NCBI GenBank assembly: GCA_963807425.1
Contig: CAWEBZ010000012.1
Location: forward strand, 581,957 to 645,956
From: VRUE01 sp963807425
GTDB taxonomy: Bacteria > Actinomycetota > Thermoleophilia > Solirubrobacterales > 70-9
Reading direction: 5' to 3'
Length of the DNA: 64,000 nucleotides
A program made the position numbers and the translations under genes. The stretch's first letter is position 1, and each line of letters starts with the position of its first letter. Below, piece by piece: positions 6,829-15,505 of this stretch. The notes beneath the pieces were generated by a model. The model had not been told where the DNA came from. It saw only the letters and a list, made by a program, of their open reading frames with translations, and made no database searches.

Positions 6829-7404
6829 GCAAGAACTTTTGGTGTTGGTACGGCTTCAATTGTTTGGGCCGATTTCGGTTAGCGTCAATAACTGTGATTC
6901 GACCAGGGCTCCGCCCCGACCGGAGAACGGGTCGATTGATCAGCGCCTCTTTCGGTTCTCTAGATAGTCGTCCAGGTCGCAGAGGAAGGCTAGTACCGCG
7001 CAACCAAAGCGGGGCAGTAGGAACGGCGAGAGGAGGCCCACGACGATGTAGGTCAGCGGGGTCGGTTCGGCGGGCAGGAGCATTCTGGGTAGCTAAGCGC
7101 AGCGAAGGCGTTTTGCCCCCCCATAAACGATCCCCGAATGACCGACCCCTTTCTCGGCTACGCATTAAACCCCGCATGACGATGCTCAAGTTGAAATGTG
7201 GAGTAGCGCCTACGGAGAGGGTCGTACATGAGCAGGTGCAACTCTGCCACTCTCACGCAGGGTCTTACCACCCTTCAAAGGGCGTAGGGATGGGTCTTAC
7301 TCCCGGCACAGCGGGCATTCGAGGTTGGGTCTAGGGATGTTTGCATCAGAGTCGACCCAAATCGGCCCAAACAATTGAAGCCGGACCAAAGGACTAGTTC
7401 TTGC
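6829..7404. mobile_element. 576-bp inverted-repeat element (MITE-like) carrying cassette B
   Basis: The left end reads GCAAGAACT, spacer, TTGGTACGGCTTCAATTG, TTTGGGCCGATTT. The right end read inward on the minus strand is GCAAGAACT, spacer, TTGGTCCGGCTTCAATTG, TTTGGGCCGATTT, so about 45 bases of terminal inverted repeat match with few changes. No transposase lies inside; the content is the small membrane gene at 6940-7083 and its leader. Solo right-type ends occur at 1553 and 3141. Non-autonomous mobility is inferred. It accounts for most of the otherwise gene-free stretch 7084-7494. Confidence 0.55.
6940..7083 (-). CDS. Small membrane protein, cassette paralogue 2
   Basis: A 47-residue product starting MLLPAEPTPLTYIVVG and ending DLDDYLENRKRR, homologous to the 5797-5943 product. 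One hydrophobic helix and a basic C-terminus. It sits inside the inverted-repeat element at 6829-7404 and is preceded by about 180 bases of leader conserved with cassette A. Unlike cassette A there is no extra 57-residue gene between palindrome and gene. Function unknown. Confidence 0.6.
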   Translation of the reverse strand: MLLPAEPTPLTYIVVGLLSPFLLPRFGCAVLAFLCDLDDYLENRKRR

Positions 7405-7494
7405 TGCGACGCTGGATTCAGTTGACGAAGATCCGGCGCATCGGGTCGCCTACAACTGGCCACGTCTACCGGCCACTCCGGCCACTCGGCTCGA

Positions 7495-9555
7495 CTAAGG
7501 GGATGGAGGAGACACAGCTCGAGTCGCCCCGCCCGGCTTCCCTTGCTCAGGATCGGTGGGAAGACCACGCTGCGCGGCGACCTGCTCGAAGGCCGCAACG
7601 ACCTTGGGGTCAAACTGCGAGCCGGCGCTGCGGCGTAGCTCTTCGAGAGCTCGCGAGGGACGCATCGCGACGCTGTAGGGACGCTCTGAGACCATCGCCG
7701 CGTAGGCATCGCAAACGGCGACCACCCGCGAGCCGAGTGGGATCTGCTCGCCGCGCAGGGAGTCCGGGTAGCCACCGCCATCCCAGCGCTCGCCACTCGA
7801 GCGAACCAGACGCGCGACCGGCACGAGCGCCGCCGCCGAGGCGATGATCCGCTCGCCGATAAGGGTGTGCTGGCGGACGAACTCCCACTCGGACTCCTCG
7901 AGCGGGCCTGGCTTGTTCAGGATCGCGTCGGGGATCGCCATCTTCCCCGTCTCGTGCAGCTGCGCGGCGCGGTAGGTCTCGTCACGTTGCTCGGCCTCCA
8001 TTCCCAGCTCCTCGGCGACCGCCAGCGCCAGCTCAGCGACATCGACGGCTTGCTCGGCCAGCTGCGGTTGGCGCTCGCGTAGCGCCGTCAGCAGCACGTC
8101 GCGCGACTGCGAGCCGGCCGAGGTCCGCTCGCTGACCTTGTTCGCATACATCCGCCGGTCGGCGAGCTGCATTGCCTCTTTGACCGAGCCGGCCTCGCTC
8201 GGCAACAGGACGTTGCCCTGCGAGGCGCCGATCGCGAATCCCTCGCCGCGCTCAGAGAGCGCAGCGGTGGCGCCGGCGATGATCGCGTCGACCTCCGCCG
8301 CCGTGCACTCGACCAGAAGGCAGAACTCATCGCCACCCAGCCGGTAGGCGCGGCCCTTCGAGGCCGCGAAGAGCTCCAGCCGCCCGCCGAGTCGTTCCAG
8401 CAGGGCGTCTCCAGCCGGGTGGCCGAAGGTGTCGTTGTAGAGCTTGAAGCCGTCGAGGTCGAACAGGGCGAGGAGCCGAAGGGACCCTGCCGCTGCCGGG
8501 CGCGTGGTCGCACGCTCCAGGTCCAGCATCAGCGCCCTGCGGTTGGGCAGTCCGGTCAACTCGTCGGTACGCGACTCTTGCAGGCGCGTGCGGACTTCCC
8601 CATGGCTCTCACGCAACGAGAGGACCAGCCGCACGACGACCGCGATCAGGGTGAGCAGGGAGATGACTGCCGCTGCGGTAGGGGCCGTGGTGAATCGTTC
8701 GGCTGCCTGGATGCAGATCGCGACTAGGGCCGCGGCGGCCGGTATCGCGATGATCCGCGCCGCCCGCGATCGCATTGGCTCCGTGACGCCCGGCTCGATC
8801 CACGCCGCGCAGGCCACCAGCAGAACGCCGAACGGCCAGCCAGCGTCGAGAATCGTGCCTTCGACGTAGGTCCCCTTGGCAGCCTGCAGCAAGTAGACGC
8901 CATCGGAGACGGCGAGCAGCAAGAGACCGGCACCGAGCACCGCCCAGCTGCGACCCGGCCGCCAGCCGGTGAACGAGGCGGCCGTTGCCACCATCGTCAA
9001 CAGGGTCAGGTCGGCGATCGGGTAGGCCAGGTTGGTGGCGACGGCGAGCGTCTGGCCTTCGCTGGAGGCATCGACGATCGGCCCGAGCGCGAACGCCGCC
9101 GCCAGCGCTGCGACGGCCGAGCCGACGATCGCGCCGTCCAGCCACCGCGCGACCGGGAAGGCCCCGATCCTCGCCCGCAGAAGGGCGATCAGCGCCACGT
9201 AGGCGAGTGGATAGAAGGCGAGGTAGCCGCCGTCGGCGGGAGAGGGGATCGGCACCGACGCCTGCTCGGCGAGCACAGCCGCGTAATAGATTTCTCCGCC
9301 GGTGTAGAGCAGCAAGCCGACGCCAAGCAGTGCCCAGGCAAACCGCTCGCGGCGGACCAGCGCGGCCCGCAGCAGACAGGCGGCGGCGCTTGTCAGCATC
9401 AGGGCGTTGTAGATCCAGGTGTTGAAGAGCGCATCGGCGCCGGGACCGCCAAACCCGACCGCGACATGCGCGGTGAAAGCGGCGAGCAGGCAGAGGGCAA
9501 GGAGGCCGCCGACAAGGACGGTCCTTCGCTCGCGCTGACTCAATCCAGATACCAC
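7495..9555 (-). CDS. Multi-pass membrane GGDEF protein with degenerate HD-GYP domain
   Basis: From GTG 9555 the 686-residue product has about eight or nine transmembrane helices in residues 10-300, then a linker helix and a GGDEF domain with intact RLGGDEFC near residue 405 and DELTGLPNRRAL before it, so diguanylate cyclase activity (c-di-GMP synthesis from GTP) is plausible. The C-terminal third follows the HD-GYP pattern (AIPDAILNKPGPL, GGGYPDSLRGEQIPLGSRVVAVCDAY), but the metal-binding HD pair reads HETGK instead of HDxGK and the upstream His is absent, so phosphodiesterase activity is doubtful. A far longer frame to 10959 is only the shadow of the next gene. It lies downstream of the sulfatase in the same direction. 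Confidence 0.85.
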   Translation of the reverse strand: MVSGLSQRERRTVLVGGLLALCLLAAFTAHVAVGFGGPGADALFNTWIYNALMLTSAAACLLRAALVRRERFAWALLGVGLLLYTGGEIYYAAVLAEQASVPIPSPADGGYLAFYPLAYVALIALLRARIGAFPVARWLDGAIVGSAVAALAAAFALGPIVDASSEGQTLAVATNLAYPIADLTLLTMVATAASFTGWRPGRSWAVLGAGLLLLAVSDGVYLLQAAKGTYVEGTILDAGWPFGVLLVACAAWIEPGVTEPMRSRAARIIAIPAAAALVAICIQAAERFTTAPTAAAVISLLTLIAVVVRLVLSLRESHGEVRTRLQESRTDELTGLPNRRALMLDLERATTRPAAAGSLRLLALFDLDGFKLYNDTFGHPAGDALLERLGGRLELFAASKGRAYRLGGDEFCLLVECTAAEVDAIIAGATAALSERGEGFAIGASQGNVLLPSEAGSVKEAMQLADRRMYANKVSERTSAGSQSRDVLLTALRERQPQLAEQAVDVAELALAVAEELGMEAEQRDETYRAAQLHETGKMAIPDAILNKPGPLEESEWEFVRQHTLIGERIIASAAALVPVARLVRSSGERWDGGGYPDSLRGEQIPLGSRVVAVCDAYAAMVSERPYSVAMRPSRALEELRRSAGSQFDPKVVAAFEQVAAQRGLPTDPEQGKPGGATRAVSPPSP

Positions 9556-9638
9556 TTCCCAGCAATCGGAATCTGGGGCGAAAACCTTGACCTGTGAGAC
9601 CTGTTCGCCGTCGTCGATCGATTCCGCGACCCGGGGCG

Positions 9639-11269
9639 CTAGCGCTGTTTCAGCCGGGTCTTTTCCACTCGCGCCAGCTTCCGCTTCAGGCGCTGGAACT
9701 GCGCCTCCTCGCGCTCGGAGCGTTCGTAGCCCTCGTAGGCGAGGTTGGTTTCCTCCAGCGGGTCGGTCTTCAGGTCGTACATCTCCCACTGCGGCGGCTT
9801 CGGGTTCTTCTTGCTGACGTCGTAGTACCGGGCCAGCTTCCAGCGGCCTTCGCGGATGCTGACGATGTGGTTCGGCGGTTTCGGGTAGGGCGGTTTGGCC
9901 TGGCCCGACTGGAAGTCGTCGTAGGTGAAGACGACGTAGTCCTGGACCGGCTTCGCCGTCTTCGGCCGCAGGACCAGCTGCGAGTAGTCGACCCCCTGCC
10001 AGTTGGCGCGGGCCGATTTCGGCGCCGCCGCGAGGCTGGCCAGGGTCGGCAGGAAGTCGACGTGGGAGACCAGCGCGTCGGTGCTCTGCGGGGTCGGGAA
10101 CAGCTTCGGGTTCGAGTAGACGAGCGGGACCCGCGTCGCCTCCTCGTAGAAGTTGAAGTTCTTCTGCCGCATGCCGCCGTGGGTCAGGCCCATCTCGCCG
10201 TGGTCGGCGGTGCGCACGATCAGCGTGTCGTCGAAGAGGCCGGTCTCTTCGAGTTTGTCGAGGACGTTGACCAGGTAGTTGTCGGAGGAGCGCATCAGGT
10301 TGCCGTAGTAGTTCAGGTAGGCGCGCTTTTCCTTTTCGGTTTGCGGCTTGCCGGTGAGGTTGAAGATCTTCAGGAACTGTTCCTGGACCGAGGGCTTGGT
10401 CGAGAGGTCTTCTTCGTCGGTCGCCGGCACGCCGATGTCGCCCTCCAGCCAGGAGTCGTCGTAGCCGGCTTCTTCGAAGGTCTTGCTCGGGTAGAAGAGG
10501 ACGTCGTGCGGGTTGACCAGCGAGATCACCATGAAGAAGGGCTGCTGCTTGGCGGCGGCCGAGCTCAGGTACTGCATCGCGCCCTCGGACCCCGACTCCG
10601 GTGAGCCGGTCGATTCGATGAAGCGGCCGTCGTTGTCGACGAAGCCGCCGCCGGCCTCGGGGACGCTCTGGTTGGCGCCGGCGTCCGGCGGGTTCCAGCG
10701 CGTGAAGCCGTACTTTTCGAGGTCGGAGGGCTGTGCGTTTTCCTTCTGCGCCGGCTTCGAGCAGTGCCACTTGCCCTTGTAGACGACGTTGTAGCCGGCC
10801 GCCTTCATCACCGTGGCGAGGTTCGGCATCTCCGGCGGCCGCGGCAGTTCGACCTGGTGCGGGTATTCCGGGAAGGGCATGTCTTCCTCGAGCGTGTACT
10901 TGACCCCGTGCTGGGCGGGGAAGTAGCCGCTCATCAGGGTCGAGCGCGCCGGCGAGCACATGCAGGCGTTGGTGAAGGCGCGTTCGAAGCTGAGCCCGTG
11001 CTGGCGCAGCCGCCGCATCCCCGGCAGGTTCTGGCGCAGCCAGTTGGGCGGGAAGTGCTGGATCGCCCGCTCCTGGTCGGTGAGGAAGAGGACGATGTTC
11101 ATCCCGGCGACGTCGCGCCGCTGCCTTTCGCCGGCGGCGAGCGCCCGCTCGACGCCGGCGCCCTGGGCAAGCAGCGCCGCGGCGGCCGCGCTGGCCCGCT
11201 GCCGAGCAGCTGCTTGCGGGTCAGCCCGTCCTGGTGCTGCTCGCGCGAGCCCTCGTCCGATCGACTCAT
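9639..11269 (-). CDS. Type I sulfatase, frameshifted in its signal peptide
   Basis: The main frame (9639-11102, 487 residues) is a formylglycine-dependent sulfatase: LFLTDQE at the N-terminal metal site, CSPARSTLMSG (the C-x-P-x-R site whose Cys, residue 49 of this frame, becomes formylglycine), KGKWHC and TADHGEMGLTHGG. Upstream, AGGAGG precedes ATG 11269, which starts MSRSDEGSREQHQDGLTRK; after one missing base near 11197 this runs through an Ala-rich stretch into MNIVLF. The true start is therefore 11269 with an exported N-terminus. ATG 11269 overlaps the stop of the upstream propeller gene (ATGA), so the two are translationally coupled. Substrate unknown. Confidence 0.8.
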
Positions 11270-12697
11270 CTGTTCCTCCTGAAGACGTCGACGGCGTTGC
11301 TGCCGAACGAGGTCGAGTAGAGATAGCGGCCGTCGGGGCTGAGCGCGATCGAGCTGACGCCGTTCAGCGCGCGCGCCGGCGTGCAGCCGGGCACCGAGCG
11401 CGGCGCCAGGCAGCCGGCCGCGCCCGGCTTCTGCGCCACCGAGCCTGCCTTGCCGCGATCGAGGACGGCGATCGCGCCGGTCTTGAAGGCGGCGACGTAG
11501 ACGTTCCCCCCGTCGGGCGAGATCGCCAGGCCCTCGGGGGCGACGAGCGCGCGGCCGAAGGAGCAGCCGGCGGCGCGCAGGTAGACCAGGCAGCCGCCGG
11601 TGCCTTCCTTCTGGGTCAGCACGCCGCTCGAGGAGGAGCGGCTGAAGGAGGTGACGCTGTTGCTGAACAGCGAGGTCACGTAGACGCCATCGTCGCCGGG
11701 GCTGACCGCGACCGCGTTGGCGCCGCTCAGCTGCACTGCCCGGGGTGCAACCGGTGAGCGCGCTCGTCGACGATGCAGCCGCTGCCGTCGGTCGCCTGGG
11801 CGAGGGCGCCGGTGCTGGCGTCGCGCGAGAGCACGACCACGGCGTTGGAGAGCGCCGTGGCGGCGTAGACGCTGGCGCCGTCAGCCGCTGATCGCCATCC
11901 CCTCGACCGATTTCAGGGCGATGCCGGTCGTGCAGCCCGCGGTCGCCTCGGCGATGCAGCCGGCGCTGCCGGCCAGCTGGGTCAGCGCCCCGGTCGCCGG
12001 GTTGCGGTCGAAGGCGGCGACCGCGTTGCCGAAGAACGAGCCGACGTAGACGTTGTTGCCGTCGGGGCTGACGACGACGACGTCGGGCGCGACCAGGGCC
12101 CGGCCGGTGGCGCAGCCGGGGATCGGCAGCCCGGAGATGCAGCCGGCCAGCGGCGGCGGCAGCTGGCGCAGCGCGCCGGTTTTCGGGTTGCGGACGAAGG
12201 TCGATGACCGAGTTGCTCGCGCGCGAGGTCGCGTAGACGTTGCGGCCGTCGGGGCTGACCGCGACCGAGTTCGGTTCGTCGAGCCCGATCGCGACGGCGC
12301 AGCCGCCGGCGCCTTTGGCGGCGATGCAGCCTTTGGTCTTCCTTGCCTGCGCGAGGGTGCCGGTCTGGCGGTCGCGCGTGAAGATCGCGATCGCGTCGCT
12401 GTTCGAGGAGGCGACGTAGACGTTCTTGCCGTCGGGGCTGACCGCGATCGCCCGCGAGCCCATGAACGGTCCGGGGCCCTTCAGCGCCCGCGCGGTCCCG
12501 CAACTGCCGGCCTTCGAGGAGCGGTCGACAAGGCAGCCGCGCTTGCCGGCGAGCTGGGTCAGCGTCCCCGGCTTCGGCTTTTGCTTGGCGGCCTGTTTCG
12601 GGGCCCCGAGCGCTGCCGATGGCAGCGCCAGAACAGCCAGAGCCGTCAGCGCGAGGAGCGCAGGAGCGAGGCGGGAACGCAGAGCTGGGCGGTCCAT
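11266..12697 (-). CDS. Secreted beta-propeller repeat protein, frameshifted
   Basis: Begins MDRPALRSRLAPALLALTAL with signal peptide ending near ALGAP. It then carries repeats of the form AVSPDGKNVYVASSNSDAIA ... GCxxx..GCxxGxAL, the lactonase/YVTN-like propeller blades common in surface proteins of this class. The blades continue in three frames: breaks are visible near 12205, 11885 and 11740, after which the last frame ends at 11266 with the same blade pattern (ISPDGGNVYVAAFKTGAIAV). The gene is probably one seven- or eight-bladed propeller of about 475 residues; the breaks may be sequence errors. It lies between an FGE-like gene and a sulfatase, forming a likely operon. Confidence 0.7.
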
Positions 12698-12733
12698 GGG
12701 CGGCGAGCCTATTCCGCCCCGCGGACGCCCCTC

Positions 12734-14013
12734 TCAGCCTTTGCCCAGCTTCAGGTTGCCGAGCACGCCGACCCGGATCCCCAGCCACGGGTAGGTGGCG
12801 GTGAAGAAGGTGTTGTCCTGCGGCTGCAGGCCGACCGCCGAGAGCCAGAGCTGGTAGACGGGCGCGTTGGCGATGCCGCCGTGCAGCCGCCGCCAGACCC
12901 GCTTGCCTTTGACCCCGAACGGGGGCGCGGTGATCGTGTCGGTCCACTCGACCGCGTTGCCGCCCTGGTCGAGGGTGCCCCAGGGACGAGGGTCCTCGCC
13001 TGGCCGACCGTGCCGAGGCTGCCTGAGTAGCTCTTTGCGTAGCCTTCGGCGGGGATGCCGAAGGGGTTGACGGTGGCGCAGGCCTGCGCCGTCTGGTTCG
13101 CGGGGCACCAGGTCGGCGCCGGGGTGACTTTCGGCGTGTGGAAGATCGCCAGCGGCTGGGTCGAGGCGTTGGTGACGTCGCCGGTCTCGGGTCGAGCGTG
13201 GCTTCGCTTAGGCGCCGCCTGACCTTCGTCGCCGAAGGCGCCGGGGTTGGTCGGGTACTGCCAGTAGGAGTAGGTGCCGCCGCCGCTGGGGTCGTAGTAG
13301 GCGGACTTGATCCACTCGTCCTGGCTGGGGACGACGAAGCCGGACTTGTCCGAGCGCGTCGTCTTCCGCTTGCGCATGTCGTACATCCCCCGCTCGGTTT
13401 TGCGCGAGAGCCGCACCCGGTAGGTGACGTAGCTGAAGGCGCCTTCGGTCCCGCCCTGCTTGGAGAGAAGCTTGCCGTTGTAGAGCGAGTTGACGAAGCG
13501 GGCCGAGCGCAGGAAGTTGGCGAAGCCGTAGGGCTTGTCGGCCCATTCCGGAGCCGCCGCCGAGTAGTGCTGCCCGGCGGGAGCGCCAGCCGAGAAGTCG
13601 ATCTGGCCGAACCGGGGCCAAGCCGCGCCGCTCTCGGTTTCGCTGTAGAGCTTGCGGGTGTTGCGGCCGGCTGGGTCGGCCGTGTTGAGGAACGCCACGT
13701 ACTGGGCGACCGTCACCTCGAGCTGGCCGATGCCGTAGCCGTAGTCGACGCCGCCGACCGACTGACAGGCGGGAGCGCGCGGGCCTTTCGGCTGCGGTGC
13801 TTCGCTGCAGGTCCGGTAGATCGCATCCGTGAAGGGAACGATCCCGACCGCCGGATTCCCGGGCGCGCCGACCTGCATCGTCTTGAAGGTGAGGACAGAG
13901 GACGCTGAAGCGGCAAGCGTGCCCGCCGGAACGGCGAGAGTAAGGAGAGCCAGAACGATCAGCGCCGGCGCGACGCGCCCGCGGAAGGCGCCAAGCGCCG
14001 GGTGTGTATGCAT
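12734..14013 (-). CDS. Secreted FGE-like (SUMF1/EgtB/PvdO) protein without C-terminal cysteines
   Basis: Signal peptide (GRVAPALIVLALLTLAVPAGTLA), then the SUMF1 fold: PFTDAIYRT, YGIGQLEVTVAQYVAFLN, SGFVVPSQDEWIKSAYYDP. A frame break near 12990 interrupts it; the other frame continues DQGGNAVEWTD, RRLHGG and ends YPWLGIRVGVLGNL, the usual GGNVWEWxD / GFRV end. Formylglycine-generating enzymes need a C-terminal Cys pair near that end; none is seen here, so catalysis is unlikely and a binding or scaffold role is possible. It is the first gene of the run leading to the sulfatase and diverges from the lipoprotein at 14116. Confidence 0.7.
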
Positions 14014-14115
14014 CGCTCCCTCTTCGGACCCATGGATCGAACCCCTTCGCCGATTGCGGGTGACCTTCGTAGCGGAACTCGCTCATCCGCCCATCGCCTC
14101 TACCCTGCCCTACCG

Positions 14116-15423
14116 ATGCGCCGGACTCGCCTCCCCGCCCTGCTCGTCGCCGTCGCGGCGATAGCCCTGCTGCTCAGTGGCTGCGTCTGGCTCAAGGAAG
14201 GCTCGACCGTTCTTACCCAGCCGGGCGGGATCGGCGGCGTCAACCTGCGCTTCTTGCTCTGCACCACTGTGACCAGCGAAAAAGGCGAAACCAGCTGCGG
14301 ATCGGGCTCAACTGCGACCGAAGGCCAATTCTTCGTCGGCCTCGTCATGCCCGCCGGGACGCAGGCGCCGGAAGCACTGACGGTCACGCCCGGCCCCGGC
14401 GCCGGACCGCTGACCCTGACCCGCAGCACGGAGGTCGCCCCGGCCCTCTCCTCGAACCCGGTATTCGCCGAAACCGGAACCGCGGTGCCGCCGCCGGGCT
14501 CCGAAATGTTCGGCTACGCCTCGAGCGTGATTGCCGAACCGGCGGGCCAGACGCTCGAATGGGCGGTCAGCGCCAACCTCAGCCTGCCACCCGTCGCCGA
14601 CAGCGGCAGTTACGGCGGGCCGCTGCGGATCGCGGTGCTGCCCGCCAGCCGCGAAGTGACGCCCGAACGCCCCGCGAGTCGGCCGTTCAGCTGCTCCACC
14701 GAAGGCGACCTGACCTTCTGTTCCACAACGGAAACCGCGGTCGAACTCGGCACCTCCGACCTGAAGATCGCCGCCCCCGCGAGCACCGCCGTCGCCCCCG
14801 GCACGCAGGTCAAAGTTCCCTTCACCCTCGACTTCGCCAGCAGCGCCGCGGCGCTGCCCAAATTCAGCCTCAAAGCGACCTCGACGCTGCCCGCAGCCGA
14901 ACTGAGGCTCCCCAGCGCCAGCTTCAGCCGAGCGCCACGCAACACGACCACAAGGCGCGCCCCGGCGACGACTCGCAAAGTCATCGTCACCGTGCCGCCG
15001 AGCGCCCGCCCCGGCAACTACGAACTCACGCTGACGGCGACCGCAACCCAGGGCGGAACAGTCACCAGCGTCGCGACGCTGACCGTGTCGCCGGCACTGA
15101 GAGCGCGGCTCGTGGCGCCGCGGCGAGTCAAGGCCAGCGTCGCCTCAGCGAAAGGCATCCCCGTTCGAGTGGTCATGCCGGTGGCCGGCTCGAAGCTCAT
15201 CCTGCGCCTGCTGGAACAGAGTCCCGGAGGCAGCGGCCAGGCGCAGTTGAAGAAGATCGTGCGCAAAGCAAAGGCCGCCGGGCCCTTGCCGCTGCGCCTC
15301 AAGCTCCCCCCGGCCAAGACCCTCGCCCTGCTCGCGGCCGAGGCGAAGCTGACCCTGAAAGCGACGATCTCGACCCCGGGCCTCAAACCCCGCAAGCTGA
15401 CCCGCACCCTGCGTCTGCGCTGA
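14116..15423 (+). CDS. Lipoprotein with Ig-like repeats
   Basis: I start at ATG 14116, which gives the lipoprotein leader MRRTRLPALLVAVAAIALLL-SGC; the longer frame from 14002 overlaps the divergent gene. The 435-residue product is threonine- and alanine-rich beta sandwich sequence with repeated patterns (VPPSARPGNYELTLTATATQ, GTVTSVATLTVSP) typical of bacterial cell-surface Ig domains, and a basic C-terminus (KLTRTLRLR). Membrane anchoring through the Cys is inferred. No enzymatic motif seen. Confidence 0.7.
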   Translation: MRRTRLPALLVAVAAIALLLSGCVWLKEGSTVLTQPGGIGGVNLRFLLCTTVTSEKGETSCGSGSTATEGQFFVGLVMPAGTQAPEALTVTPGPGAGPLTLTRSTEVAPALSSNPVFAETGTAVPPPGSEMFGYASSVIAEPAGQTLEWAVSANLSLPPVADSGSYGGPLRIAVLPASREVTPERPASRPFSCSTEGDLTFCSTTETAVELGTSDLKIAAPASTAVAPGTQVKVPFTLDFASSAAALPKFSLKATSTLPAAELRLPSASFSRAPRNTTTRRAPATTRKVIVTVPPSARPGNYELTLTATATQGGTVTSVATLTVSPALRARLVAPRRVKASVASAKGIPVRVVMPVAGSKLILRLLEQSPGGSGQAQLKKIVRKAKAAGPLPLRLKLPPAKTLALLAAEAKLTLKATISTPGLKPRKLTRTLRLR

Positions 15424-15457
15424 TCCGGTCCAGCCGCGCTCACTCAGTAATTACAAG

Positions 15458-15505
15458 GGTGGACGACCGGATTCGACCCGGCGACCCGCCTGAACCACAC
15501 TGTGG
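15458..15505 (-). repeat. 3'-half copy of tRNA-His (candidate distal att site)
   Basis: GGTGGACGACCGGATTCGA and the following CCGGCGAC, CGCCTG, ACCACA blocks match the 3' half of the tRNA-His at 17716-17789 up to the anticodon, in the same orientation, with only a few changes. It then diverges, and no 5' half is present. A 3' tRNA fragment downstream of an intact tRNA is the classic footprint of site-specific integration. Confidence 0.7.

Noticed and set aside
7228..7287. 19-codon plus-strand ORF (MSRCNSATLTQ...) opposite the cassette leader
   Set aside because: Its first codons resemble the antisense of cassette A, but no ribosome site; more likely conserved because the leader is conserved.
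9594..10604. 336-codon plus-strand frame opposite the sulfatase
   Set aside because: Val/Arg/Gly-rich mirror of a GC-rich coding strand; no motifs.
9555..10959. Minus-strand open frame extending the GGDEF gene to 1154 codons
   Set aside because: The first two thirds are low-complexity Arg/Pro-rich sequence antiparallel or out of frame to the sulfatase; the sulfatase frame has real motifs.
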